Origin: Mobilisporobacter senegalensis
Lineage (GTDB): Bacteria; Bacillota; Clostridia; Lachnospirales; Lachnospiraceae
Direction of reading: 5' to 3'
DNA length: 43,267 nt
NCBI RefSeq assembly: GCF_003752155.1
Contig: NZ_RJVG01000017.1
Coordinates: forward strand, 1-43,267
The notes under the pieces are model-generated. The model worked only from the letters and a program-made list of their open reading frames with translations. It was not told where the DNA came from and searched no databases. The position numbers and the translations under genes are program-made. Of the stretch, positions 1 to 8,090 are shown in pieces (within the stretch, counting starts at the first letter, position 1; each line of letters begins with the position of its first letter).

Positions 1-22
1 ATATAATCTTGTAAATAAATCG

Positions 23-80
23 AGAACAGCCATAGCTTCACCGTCTGGTGTTACTATGGCCGTTCTTTATGGCCGTTTTT
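23..80 (+). terminator. Rho-independent terminator of a gene upstream of the window
   Basis: A 13-bp stem with one mismatch pairs 23-35 with 54-66. A smaller CACC/GGTG hairpin nests in the loop. Downstream at 76-82 is a run of seven T. The segment TATGGCCGTT occurs twice (55-64 and 69-78), so the left arm could pair with either copy. No gene in the window lies upstream, so it probably ends a transcript entering from the left. Confidence 0.7.
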
Positions 81-171
81 TTACAGCCCCTTTTTTGTAT
101 TTATCTGATGACTGGCAGCTAAAATTCAGCTATGGTTTTATTCACCTCTAATTAAGTTTCACTTTATGTAC

Positions 172-201
172 TTGCAAGAGAATAATTTGCATACATATGA
201 T
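172..201 (+). promoter_or_regulatory. Candidate sigma-A promoter for the DUF3298-type gene
   Basis: TTGCAA (172-177) and TATGAT (196-201) are 18 bp apart, and the start codon at 224 follows after a short leader. A 19-nt sequence shared exactly with the pyrB leader lies just upstream at 150-168. Confidence 0.5.
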
Positions 202-223
202 AACATAAAGGAGGGAATATGCC

Positions 224-904
224 ATGGAATATCAAGTTACAGTGAATAAATATATGTTACAAAGTGAACTGTCATATGAAAATACGGAAATATTAATCTA
301 TACTATTTATTTTCCTCATTTTGAATCCGAGCGATTTGCAGCATACATTAATGAAATAAATCTTGAACTGGAGACAAAAGCAAGAGTATATGAACAATAT
401 GTGATTAATCGCTTATATCAAATTGCAGTAGAAGAATTTCAGAAATCTAAAACATATGGGACTCCTGTTCGTGTATTTGAAATCTATATGGATTATCAGG
501 TGACATTTAATCAGGATTGTGCACTTAGTCTTTATTTTGATCAATATGAATATACAGGCGGACCACATGGGAGAACAAATCGTTTCTCCTATTCTTGGGA
601 TATACAAGAGGGTAAACCAATCTATTTTAGAGATTTATTCTATGAATCACCTAGCTATAAAGAGTATATATTAAACCGGTTAAGAGAGCAGATTGAAAGT
701 CAGCTTAAAAAAAATCAAAATCTATACTATGAGTATTATTATATTATTATCAGTGAAAAGTTTAGTGAAAATAATTTTTATCTGACGACAGAAGGAATTG
801 CAATTTACTTTCAGGAGTATGATATAGCCCCATTTGCCAGTGGCATTCTAATTTTTAAAATACCATATACAGACCCTTCGGTAATCCGCCCGATGTGCCA
901 GTGA
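224..904 (+). CDS. DUF3298-domain protein (RsiV/PdaC-like fold), function unknown
   Basis: The 226-residue product has the typical DUF3298 core: a Y-T-G-G-P-H-G motif near residue 110, then a segment ending in G-K-P-I-Y-F-R-D-L-F. The N-terminal half resembles the DUF4163 partner domain. In characterised relatives this pair forms the extracellular part of anti-sigma factor RsiV or of peptidoglycan deacetylase PdaC. Here there is no signal peptide or membrane segment, so it looks like a free-standing cytoplasmic copy with no attached enzyme. The ATG at 224 is preceded by AAAGGAGGG at a good distance. It has its own likely promoter and appears monocistronic. The family call is fairly safe; the role is unknown. 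Confidence 0.65.
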   Translation: MEYQVTVNKYMLQSELSYENTEILIYTIYFPHFESERFAAYINEINLELETKARVYEQYVINRLYQIAVEEFQKSKTYGTPVRVFEIYMDYQVTFNQDCALSLYFDQYEYTGGPHGRTNRFSYSWDIQEGKPIYFRDLFYESPSYKEYILNRLREQIESQLKKNQNLYYEYYYIIISEKFSENNFYLTTEGIAIYFQEYDIAPFASGILIFKIPYTDPSVIRPMCQ

Positions 905-1015
905 GTCAAAATTATGTTATTACATGTCAGTAAAGTGTTAGATATACATTAGACTTATCTTTATAATATAAAAATAGTGGTATACTAACATGTTTTATAC
1001 GGAGGTAAAGATAAG

Positions 1016-2692
1016 ATGAGAAAAAAGTGGTGGCATGACGGAATCGTTTATCAAATCTATCCCAAAAGTTTTTACGACACAAATGGTGATGGTTATGGAG
1101 ATATACAGGGAATCATAAATCGTTTAGATTATATTAAAGATCTGGGGGTGAATATAATATGGATATCCCCTGTCTATCAATCGCCTATGGTCGATCATGG
1201 TTATGATATATCCGATTATTATGAAATCGATCCTATGTTTGGTACAATGAAGGATATGGATCAATTGATTGAAGAAGCAGACAAACGAGGTATTAAAATA
1301 CTTATGGATCTTGTAATTAATCATACTTCAGATCAACATGAGTGGTTTTTAAGAGCGATGGAAGATTTAGAAGGTCCGTATGCAGATTATTATATTATTA
1401 AGGAGGGAAATGGGGGAAATCCACCAAATAATTGGAGATCAATCTTTGGTGGAAGTGCATGGGAGAAGATTGAAGGAACAAATAAGTATTACCTTCATTT
1501 ATTTACAAAAGAGCAGCCAGATCTGAATTGGGAGAATGAAAAATTAAGAGAAGAACTTTACAAGATGGTGAACTATTGGCTTGATAAGGGAATTGGCGGC
1601 TTTCGTGTAGATGCCATAACTCATATTAAGAAGCATCCTTCTTTTGAGGGAAGACCAGCAGATAGAGAAGATGGTCTGGTAAATGCCTGGGATATGTATG
1701 CGAATGTTCCAGGGATTGAAGTTTTCCTAAATGAGTTAAAAGAGAGAACCTTTTTACCTCATGATGCTATGACTGTGGGTGAAGCAATGTCATTAGACGT
1801 GAACTGTCTTTCTAATTATATTAAAGAAGACGGATTTTTCTCAACTGTTTTTGATTTCAGCTATAATGAGGGGATTGAAGACGAAGCAAGCTATGAGAAA
1901 CAGCAATATTCAGTAAAAGAAATCAAAGAAGCAATGTTTACATATCAGTTAGAGGCACAAAAGTATGGTTTTGTATCTGAATTTATAGAAAATCATGATC
2001 AGCCCAGAGCATTGAATAAATTTATACCGAAGGAAAATAGAAATTTCTACAGTGGGTCTATGCTTGGAACAATGTATTTTTATTTAAGGGGGATTCCATT
2101 CCTATATCAAGGGCAGGAAATAGGAATGATGAACTACGAGAAGAAAAGTATTGATGAATATGTGGATGTATCGACCTTTGAAATATATGAGAAAGCATTA
2201 TTAGATGGACTTAGTCAGGTGGAAGCCTTGAATTTGGTAAATCGAAGAAGCCGAGAGCATGCAAGGACACCAATGCAATGGGACGCATCAGAATATAGTG
2301 GTTTCTCAGGTGGTAAACCATGGTTTCCTGTAAATCCTGATTATACGATGATAAATGTTGCCAGCCAGTTACAAGAGGAGCAATCTTTATTATCCTATTA
2401 TAAAAAATTAACGAGACTTAGAAATTCAACAGAATACAAAAACCTATTTATTTATGGTGAATTTAAACCTGCATATACTGAAATGGAAAATATAATAGGA
2501 TATGAAAGAGTGGATAAGGATATGAGAGTTTTAATTTTGAATAATTATGATTCTCATGGAACAAGGATTGAATTGAAAGATGGGATACAAAAAATACTTT
2601 TGAACAATTATGATATATTAACAATGGATGGAAATATATTGGAACTACAACCATATCAATCTGTTGTCTGCAAACTGAAAAGAAGCAGATGA
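1016..2692 (+). CDS. GH13 alpha-glucosidase / oligo-1,6-glucosidase (MalL-like)
   Basis: This 558-residue cytoplasmic enzyme of GH13 (oligo-1,6-glucosidase subfamily) should hydrolyse short alpha-glucosides from maltodextrin or isomaltose breakdown. All four conserved regions are visible: DLVINH (98-103), GFRVDA with nucleophile D199, acid/base E256 in TVGEAM, and ENHD with D328. The N-terminal DTNGDGYGDI calcium-site motif (21-30) is typical. The length fits the family. The residue after the nucleophile is Ala200; yeast isomaltase has Val and maltase Thr at the matching position, so an alpha-1,4 preference is possible (inference). GGAGGT precedes the ATG. No sugar transporter or regulator is adjacent. 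A strong hairpin terminator follows. Confidence 0.9.
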   Translation: MRKKWWHDGIVYQIYPKSFYDTNGDGYGDIQGIINRLDYIKDLGVNIIWISPVYQSPMVDHGYDISDYYEIDPMFGTMKDMDQLIEEADKRGIKILMDLVINHTSDQHEWFLRAMEDLEGPYADYYIIKEGNGGNPPNNWRSIFGGSAWEKIEGTNKYYLHLFTKEQPDLNWENEKLREELYKMVNYWLDKGIGGFRVDAITHIKKHPSFEGRPADREDGLVNAWDMYANVPGIEVFLNELKERTFLPHDAMTVGEAMSLDVNCLSNYIKEDGFFSTVFDFSYNEGIEDEASYEKQQYSVKEIKEAMFTYQLEAQKYGFVSEFIENHDQPRALNKFIPKENRNFYSGSMLGTMYFYLRGIPFLYQGQEIGMMNYEKKSIDEYVDVSTFEIYEKALLDGLSQVEALNLVNRRSREHARTPMQWDASEYSGFSGGKPWFPVNPDYTMINVASQLQEEQSLLSYYKKLTRLRNSTEYKNLFIYGEFKPAYTEMENIIGYERVDKDMRVLILNNYDSHGTRIELKDGIQKILLNNYDILTMDGNILELQPYQSVVCKLKRSR

Positions 2693-2706
2693 AAATATAA
2701 ATCGAT

Positions 2707-2760
2707 TAGAAAGAGACTATATACTATTCAAAATTTTGAGAGATATATAGTCTCTTTCTA
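2707..2760. terminator. Perfect 17-bp hairpin between convergent genes
   Basis: Positions 2707-2723 pair perfectly with 2744-2760 around a 20-nt loop. The hairpin lies between the ends of the convergent glucosidase and collagen-like genes, so it probably terminates both. The T-tracts on either side are weak. Confidence 0.7.
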
Positions 2761-2789
2761 AACATGTCATATTTTAAACAGCTTTTGAA

Positions 2790-4397
2790 TCATGCAACAG
2801 TGAAAGAAACGTCATCTAAATCTAATGATTGCCCTCCTTCTGAGGAAACATTAAATTCAATCCTTGCACCAGTAACATCTTGTGGTGCAGCAGTTGTTGT
2901 AATTCTATAATAAGCAAAGACCCGGTTAGCATTTGGAATATCTTCTTCTTTTATTGAAATAACAGCACCGGATATACTACCAGAAGAAGTCACAAATATA
3001 ATTTCAGCTTTTAAGCCGACAGCTTCTCCTTCTCCGTGTGCAAAGAATGAGAATTCATAATAATTTCCTGGAACAATTCCATTTATAGTCTGAATCAGGT
3101 CAGCTCCATTGAGAAGATTTACTGCCAGGATTCCAGAATGGATACGTCCTGGTGCAAAAATTGGTGAAACAATTTGAGGAGTATTTGTTGTCCATCCTGT
3201 TGGTGTGTTTCCTGTAAAAACTTCCATTCCGCCATTTGCAACCATCTCGCCCGCCGAGCGGCGTTGTATTATTCCAAAGTCATCCAGATTAATTGCAGGA
3301 CCAGCAGGACCAGCAGGACCAGTAGCCCCGGTAGGGCCAGTAGGACCAGTGACACCATTGAGACCAGCGGGACCGGTAGGCCCAGTGATACCATTGAGAC
3401 CAGCGAGACCGATAGGACCAGTGATACCGTTCAAACCAGCAGGCCCGGTAGCGCCAGTAGGGCCGGTAGGACCGGTAGGACCGGTGATACCATTGAGACC
3501 AGCGGGACCGGCAGCGCCAGTAGGGCCGGTGATACCATTGAAACCAGCAGGGCCAGTAGCCCCAGTAGGACCGGTGATACCATTGAGACCAGCGGGACCG
3601 GCAGCGCCAGTGGGACCGGTAGGCCCAGTGATACCGTTCAAACCAGCGAGACCGGTAGCCCCGGTAGACCCAGTGATACCGTTCAAACCAGCGGGACCGG
3701 TAGGACCAACAGGACCAGCAGCGCCAGTAGGACCGGTAGGCCCAGTGATACCATTGATACCAGTAGGGCCAGTAGGACCGGTGATACCATTGAGACCAGC
3801 GGGCCCGGCAGCGCCAGTAGGACCGGTGATACCATTGAGACCAGCGGGACCGGCAGCGCCAGTAGGCCCAGTGATACCATTGAAACCAGCGGGCCCGGTA
3901 GCGCCAGTAGGACCGATAGGGCCGGTGATACCGTTCAAACCAGCAAGACCGGCAGCCCCAGTAGGCCCAGTGATACCGTTCAAACCAGCAGGACCGGCAG
4001 CGCCAGTAGGACCGGTGATGCCATTAAAACCAGCGGGACCAGTAGGCCCGGTTGCTCCTGCTGGTCCCTGTGGACCTACTGGTCCTTGTGATCCAGTGGC
4101 GCCGGTAGGGCCAGTAGGACCCCTTAAGTATTCACAGTTTCTGGAATCTATTGTAATAGAATTCAATGGTTTTGGTTGTGATGATTCAGATGTATCATTA
4201 TTTGTGGTCATTTCTCTACTATAATATCTGTTATTATAAAATCCAACATTATTACAGAACCTTCTTCTATGACGATGTTGATGATGGAAATATCTTTCGT
4301 TAGGATCTATTGAAGATGATTCATTTAAATCATTAGAATTTATGCTATTTGAATTCATTATTTCATTAGATCTATTTGAATCAGGGCTATTTTGCAT
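2790..4397 (-). CDS. Collagen-like G-X-Y repeat protein, probable spore-surface (BclA-like) protein
   Basis: The 535-residue product has three parts. Residues 1 to about 92 are Asn/Ser-rich with a His/Arg cluster (HHQHRHRRR). About 92 G-X-Y triplets follow, rich in GPTG, GAAG and GLNGITG units with many Thr at Y. The C-terminal domain of about 165 residues begins after GPAINLDDF, contains a VANGGMEVF...GW segment, and looks like a beta-sandwich of the type seen beside clostridial collagen repeats. There is no signal peptide, as expected for a protein made in the mother cell. The start is the ATG at 4397, preceded by AGGAGGT; an in-frame GTG at 4427 has no such site. A sigma-K-like promoter lies at 4441-4467. 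Thr-rich collagen repeats of BclA are O-glycosylated, and a glycosyltransferase gene is immediately upstream. BclA's own targeting motif is not seen. Confidence 0.85.
   Translation of the reverse strand: MQNSPDSNRSNEIMNSNSINSNDLNESSSIDPNERYFHHQHRHRRRFCNNVGFYNNRYYSREMTTNNDTSESSQPKPLNSITIDSRNCEYLRGPTGPTGATGSQGPVGPQGPAGATGPTGPAGFNGITGPTGAAGPAGLNGITGPTGAAGLAGLNGITGPIGPTGATGPAGFNGITGPTGAAGPAGLNGITGPTGAAGPAGLNGITGPTGPTGINGITGPTGPTGAAGPVGPTGPAGLNGITGSTGATGLAGLNGITGPTGPTGAAGPAGLNGITGPTGATGPAGFNGITGPTGAAGPAGLNGITGPTGPTGPTGATGPAGLNGITGPIGLAGLNGITGPTGPAGLNGVTGPTGPTGATGPAGPAGPAINLDDFGIIQRRSAGEMVANGGMEVFTGNTPTGWTTNTPQIVSPIFAPGRIHSGILAVNLLNGADLIQTINGIVPGNYYEFSFFAHGEGEAVGLKAEIIFVTSSGSISGAVISIKEEDIPNANRVFAYYRITTTAAPQDVTGARIEFNVSSEGGQSLDLDDVSFTVA
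3289..4122 (-). repeat. Tandem DNA repeats encoding the collagen-like region
   Basis: Degenerate 9-nt (Gly-X-Y) units are built into higher-order blocks of about 36-54 nt, each ending in the codons for GLNGITG or GFNGITG. Several neighbouring blocks are nearly identical, which favours slippage or recombination. The repeats also create long open frames on the plus strand; these are shadows. Confidence 0.9.
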
Positions 4398-4440
4398 AAA
4401 TATACCTCCTAATATAGGATTTGACACTCTTACCTCATAT

Positions 4441-4467
4441 TATTATATGAAGGAAAATCTATTAGGT
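4441..4467 (-). promoter_or_regulatory. Sigma-K-like promoter for the collagen-like gene
   Basis: On the minus strand an AC (4466-4467) is followed after 16 bp by CATATAATA (4441-4449). This fits the sigma-K pattern AC-N16/17-CATAnnnTA known from Bacillus. It lies 44 nt before the ATG. The same -10 also holds a TATAAT with a poor sigma-A -35, so the sigma assignment is inferred. Confidence 0.5.
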
Positions 4468-4481
4468 TATCTATTTGTTGA

Positions 4482-5579
4482 CTACTTGCCTATTTTTAAC
4501 CCCTGAAGATAAAATTGATGATTGTCTTTCAGCCTTTGATTATTAGGAGATAATTTCATTGCCTCTAGTGAATAAGAAATTGCTTTGTGTGATATCTCAA
4601 GATTATGGCAGGCCAATGCTGCAAAATCATATGGAGTATAATCCCATGCAAAAGATTCATTCACATACCGTAATGTTTTGTCTGTGATTTTCAATGCTTC
4701 TGTTGAATAAAAGTATAAAGCTATCCAGTTTTGCTCATTATGAGCTATATAAGCCAGTTCAATGTAAGGTTCACGAAGAAATGGCGCTTCTGCAAGAGCC
4801 CGGTATAACCATTTTTTTTGTTCGTATCGATTTCCCATTTCTCCATAAGCCCTTGCAATAAATCTCATGGAGGCAGAACGTTCCTCATCCCAGGATGATA
4901 TTGCTGGATCCAGATATTTCGTAAGTATATCAATACATTTTTTCCATTGACCGTCAAACATATATTCCCGTCCAAGGTAATGGAGGTTTCTTCCATCGCC
5001 TGGATCTTCTTCCACTGCTAATTCTAATAAAGGTAGATTTAAGCTTCGGTCTTTGGTAGCATCAGGATAATGATTATAAACTAATCCTTTGATGAAAACC
5101 TGTTTTTCTTCAGCCTCACCAGTATATTTCAGAACTTCATGAGTGGGATACATCCACTGAAAATCATGTCTGGCATGGATGCGCTGATGAATATACTGTA
5201 CTGCCGGTGTACCATCCGGATAAAAACTCCAATTATATAAGTACAATCCTCTTGTAGTGTCAGGTTGCCATGCTTCTTCTAATTTTTCTCTCCATCCAGG
5301 TTCAATAACATCATCAAGATCTGCAGAAACACAAATATCTATATTCTGGGGAATAAGATTTAAACAATAGTTTCTGCTATGATCAAATCGAAATGGCTGG
5401 GTATTATAGTTATATACATAGGCTCCTCGTTGTCTTAATTTATCAACGGTATTATCGGTAGAGCCAGTATCAGCAACAACAATAAGGTCTGCTTCCTGTA
5501 CATGATCCATCCATCGATCAACAAATTGTTCTTCATTTTTACAGATTGCATAGACACAAACTTTATATTTATAATTCAT
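4482..5579 (-). CDS. Family 2 (GT-A) glycosyltransferase with C-terminal TPR-like region
   Basis: The 365-residue protein starts as a typical family 2 glycosyltransferase: CVYAICKNEE, then VVADTGSTDNT, then SADLDDV as the nucleotide-sugar/metal Asp motif. From about residue 200 to the end are helical pairs resembling tetratricopeptide repeats. This architecture is shared with clostridial enzymes that modify surface proteins. The start chosen is the ATG at 5579, preceded by GGAGG five nt away; the longer frame needs a TTG at 5603. It is followed 84 nt later on the same strand by the collagen-like gene and has its own sigma-K-like promoter. Glycosylation of the Thr-rich collagen repeat is the obvious inferred job; donor sugar unknown. 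Confidence 0.8.
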   Translation of the reverse strand: MNYKYKVCVYAICKNEEQFVDRWMDHVQEADLIVVADTGSTDNTVDKLRQRGAYVYNYNTQPFRFDHSRNYCLNLIPQNIDICVSADLDDVIEPGWREKLEEAWQPDTTRGLYLYNWSFYPDGTPAVQYIHQRIHARHDFQWMYPTHEVLKYTGEAEEKQVFIKGLVYNHYPDATKDRSLNLPLLELAVEEDPGDGRNLHYLGREYMFDGQWKKCIDILTKYLDPAISSWDEERSASMRFIARAYGEMGNRYEQKKWLYRALAEAPFLREPYIELAYIAHNEQNWIALYFYSTEALKITDKTLRYVNESFAWDYTPYDFAALACHNLEISHKAISYSLEAMKLSPNNQRLKDNHQFYLQGLKIGK

Positions 5580-5605
5580 AGGTACCTCCATAAAGGTATT
5601 CAATC

Positions 5606-5633
5606 TATTTTATGAGTTTTGTAATTAAGAGGT
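5606..5633 (-). promoter_or_regulatory. Sigma-K-like promoter for the glycosyltransferase
   Basis: On the minus strand AC (5632-5633) and CATAAAATA (5606-5614) are separated by 17 bp, matching AC-N16/17-CATAnnnTA. The ATG at 5579 follows after 26 nt. The -10 also suits sigma-E. Finding the same pattern before the collagen-like gene raises confidence. Confidence 0.5.
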
Positions 5634-5732
5634 GACTCTTCTTTATATAGAATAAAATTTTAAGAAAAATAAGATAATAATTAATATAAAAATTTTAACC
5701 AATATCTAGTAGCATATTTTTGTTACAAGTGA

Positions 5733-5828
5733 TATAATAAAAGAGTTAATGTGGTGGAGATGTATCCCGAGACTTCTGAAAAGATCATTCACAGAGTGGG
5801 TTTTTCAGTTGTTTCGGCATCTCCAACC
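5733..5828 (+). promoter_or_regulatory. pnp promoter (-10) and 5'-leader stem-loop
   Basis: A TATAAT at 5733-5738 with a weak -35 (TAGCAT, 17 bp upstream) precedes a long imperfect hairpin at 5753-5828. Its outer arm pairs GGAGATG (5756-5762) with CATCTCC (5818-5824), and inner arms pair CCGAGA with TTCGG and CTGAAAA with TTTTTCAG. It ends 25 nt before the pnp ATG. The E. coli pnp leader has a comparable RNase III-processed hairpin used for autoregulation; a similar role here is inferred. Confidence 0.55.
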
Positions 5829-5853
5829 AAAATAGAATAAAGGAGATAATGCC

Positions 5854-7947
5854 ATGTACAAAAGTTTTTCCATGGAACTTGCTGGTAGAACACTTACAGT
5901 CGATGTAGGCAGAGTAGCAGCACAAGCAAATGGTGCAGCATTTATGCATTATGGTGATACAGTAGTATTATCCACAGCAACTGCATCTGAAAAACCTAGA
6001 GAAGGAATTGATTTCTTCCCTCTAAGTGTAGAATATGAAGAAAAATTATATGCCGTAGGTAAAATACCAGGTGGATTTAATAAAAGAGAAGGAAAGGCTT
6101 CAGAGAATTCTGTCCTGACATCCCGTGTTATTGACAGACCTATGAGACCCCTTTTTCCAAAAGATTATAGAAATGACGTAACACTTAATAACCTGGTTAT
6201 GTGTGTGGATCAGGATTGTAGTCCGGAACTTACTGCAATGTTAGGCTCTGCCATTGCAACTGCAATTTCAGATATTCCATTTGATGGACCTACTGCAGCT
6301 ACAATGATGGGTATGATAGACGGTAAATTAGTATTTAACCCAACTTCTGCTGAAAAAGCTGCATCTACCTTAGCTCTTACTGTTGCATCTACGAAAGAAA
6401 AAGTAATCATGATTGAAGCTGGTGCCAATGAAATACCGGAAGATCAGATGATTGAAGCAATATTTGCAGCTCATGAATTAAATCAAAAGGTAATTGAATT
6501 TATTGATAAGATCGTTGCAGAATGTGGAAAGCCAAAACATGAATATATTCACTGTGATACTCCACAGGATCTTTACGATGATATTGTGAATTTCATAACT
6601 CCAGAGGCAATGGAAGAAGCAGTATTTACAGATGAAAAACAAATAAGAGAAGCTAATATCAGAGAAATTAAAAACAAGTTAGAAGCTCGTTATGCTGAGA
6701 TGAATCCTGACTGGATTCCATTTATTGATGAAGCGGTCTATAAATTCCAAAAGAAAACTGTTCGCAAGATGATATTAAAAGATCATAAACGTCCTGATGG
6801 CAGAGATATGGCTCAGATTCGATCTCTTGCGGCTGAAATAGACATCTTACCAAGAACTCATGGTTCAGGCATGTTTACTCGCGGTCAGACCCAGGTGCTT
6901 ACGATTACAACTTTAGGCGGGCTTTCAGAAACACAAAGATTAGATGGACTTGATGAAGCAGAAACAGGCAAAAGATATATGCATCATTATAATTTCCCAT
7001 CTTACTCAGTTGGTGAAACAAAACCTTCCCGTGGACCAGGAAGACGTGAAATCGGTCATGGTGCTTTAGCAGAACGTGCCTTAGTTCCAGTGCTTCCTAC
7101 AGAAGAAGAGTTCCCATATGCGATTCGTACTGTATCAGAAATCATGGAATCCAATGGTTCTACCTCCCAAGGTAGTATCTGTGCCTCTACTTTATCACTT
7201 ATGGCAGCTGGAGTTCCAATCAAGAGAATGGTTGCAGGTATCTCTGTAGGTCTTGTTACAGGTGACACGGATGATGATTATATCATCTTAACAGATATTC
7301 AAGGGTTAGAGGACTTCTTTGGAGATATGGATTTCAAAGTTGCAGGTACTCATAAAGGAATTACTGCAATTCAAATGGATATTAAGATCCACGGCTTAAC
7401 AAGAGAAATCATTGAGAAAGCTATTTATAGAACAAAAGAAGCAAGAACATATATTTTAGATGAAGTTATGGCTCCTTGTATCAGTGAACCTCGTACAGAA
7501 CTAAGCCAATTTGCACCAAAAATTGTTCAGATGTCAATTGATCCAGCGAAAATTGGTGATGTTGTTGGACAAAGAGGAAAAACAATTAATGCAATTATTG
7601 AACAAACTGGTGTTAAGATAGATATTACAGATGACGGTTCTGTATCCGTTGGTGGAGTGGATGCTGATAGTATCGAGAAGGCAATGAATATGATTCGTAT
7701 CATAACGACTGACTTTGAAGAAGGACAAGTATTCACAGGTAAAGTTATTAGTATCAAAGAATTTGGTGCGTTTGTTGAATTTGCACCAGGTAAAGAAGGA
7801 ATGGTTCATATTTCAAAAATCTCTAAAGAAAGAATTAACCATGTTGAAGATGTGCTTACTCTTGGAGATATTGTAAAAGTGGTATGCCTTGGAAAAGATA
7901 AGATGGGCAGAATCAGCTTTAGTATGAAAGATGTAAACCAAGACTAA
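5854..7947 (+). CDS. pnp: Polyribonucleotide nucleotidyltransferase (PNPase)
   Basis: PNPase degrades RNA 3'-to-5' with phosphate and can add tails. The 697-residue product has the full family layout: RNase PH domain 1 (about 10-220), a helical linker, RNase PH domain 2 (about 315-540), a KH domain with VVGQRGKTINAI near 569-580, and a C-terminal S1 domain (about 622-695). The FTRGQTQ and GPGRREIGHGALAERAL motifs are intact. An AAGGAG site precedes the ATG. rpsO, often upstream in Firmicutes, is absent, and the leader hairpin suggests independent control. A terminator hairpin follows, then an M16 peptidase as in Bacillus. Confidence 0.98.
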   Translation: MYKSFSMELAGRTLTVDVGRVAAQANGAAFMHYGDTVVLSTATASEKPREGIDFFPLSVEYEEKLYAVGKIPGGFNKREGKASENSVLTSRVIDRPMRPLFPKDYRNDVTLNNLVMCVDQDCSPELTAMLGSAIATAISDIPFDGPTAATMMGMIDGKLVFNPTSAEKAASTLALTVASTKEKVIMIEAGANEIPEDQMIEAIFAAHELNQKVIEFIDKIVAECGKPKHEYIHCDTPQDLYDDIVNFITPEAMEEAVFTDEKQIREANIREIKNKLEARYAEMNPDWIPFIDEAVYKFQKKTVRKMILKDHKRPDGRDMAQIRSLAAEIDILPRTHGSGMFTRGQTQVLTITTLGGLSETQRLDGLDEAETGKRYMHHYNFPSYSVGETKPSRGPGRREIGHGALAERALVPVLPTEEEFPYAIRTVSEIMESNGSTSQGSICASTLSLMAAGVPIKRMVAGISVGLVTGDTDDDYIILTDIQGLEDFFGDMDFKVAGTHKGITAIQMDIKIHGLTREIIEKAIYRTKEARTYILDEVMAPCISEPRTELSQFAPKIVQMSIDPAKIGDVVGQRGKTINAIIEQTGVKIDITDDGSVSVGGVDADSIEKAMNMIRIITTDFEEGQVFTGKVISIKEFGAFVEFAPGKEGMVHISKISKERINHVEDVLTLGDIVKVVCLGKDKMGRISFSMKDVNQD

Positions 7948-7960
7948 TCGTAAAATAATA

Positions 7961-7999
7961 GAGGGTGTTTCAAAATATCAATTTTGAGGCACCTTCTTT
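7961..7999 (+). terminator. Rho-independent terminator of pnp
   Basis: A 16-bp stem with G-T wobbles pairs 7961-7976 with 7981-7996 around a four-base loop; TTTT lies at its 3' edge. It begins 13 nt after the pnp stop codon. Confidence 0.75.
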
Positions 8000-8006
8000 T
8001 GGTAAG

Positions 8007-8058
8007 TTATATTAGGAAGCCGGAACAATCATAGACACATTTACGAGTTTCCTAATAA
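8007..8058 (+). other. Small leader hairpin before the M16 peptidase gene
   Basis: TTATATTAGGAA (8007-8018) pairs with TTCCTAATAA (8049-8058) around a 30-nt loop. It lies 32 nt before the ATG. No T-run follows, so it is not an obvious terminator; its role is unknown. Confidence 0.3.
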
Positions 8059-8090
8059 GCCATATTATATAAGCAGGAAGGAATTGATAC

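Noticed and set aside
3289-4122. Regular repeats that could suggest a CRISPR array
   Set aside because: Repeats are contiguous, in frame and encode G-X-Y triplets; there are no unique spacers or cas genes.
3174-4224. Two long plus-strand reading frames (305 and 339 codons) over the collagen region
   Set aside because: They are mirror images of the G-X-Y repeat: their products are monotonous S/T/R/G or P/V/G repeats, they lack ribosome sites, and the minus-strand gene has a good start and promoter.
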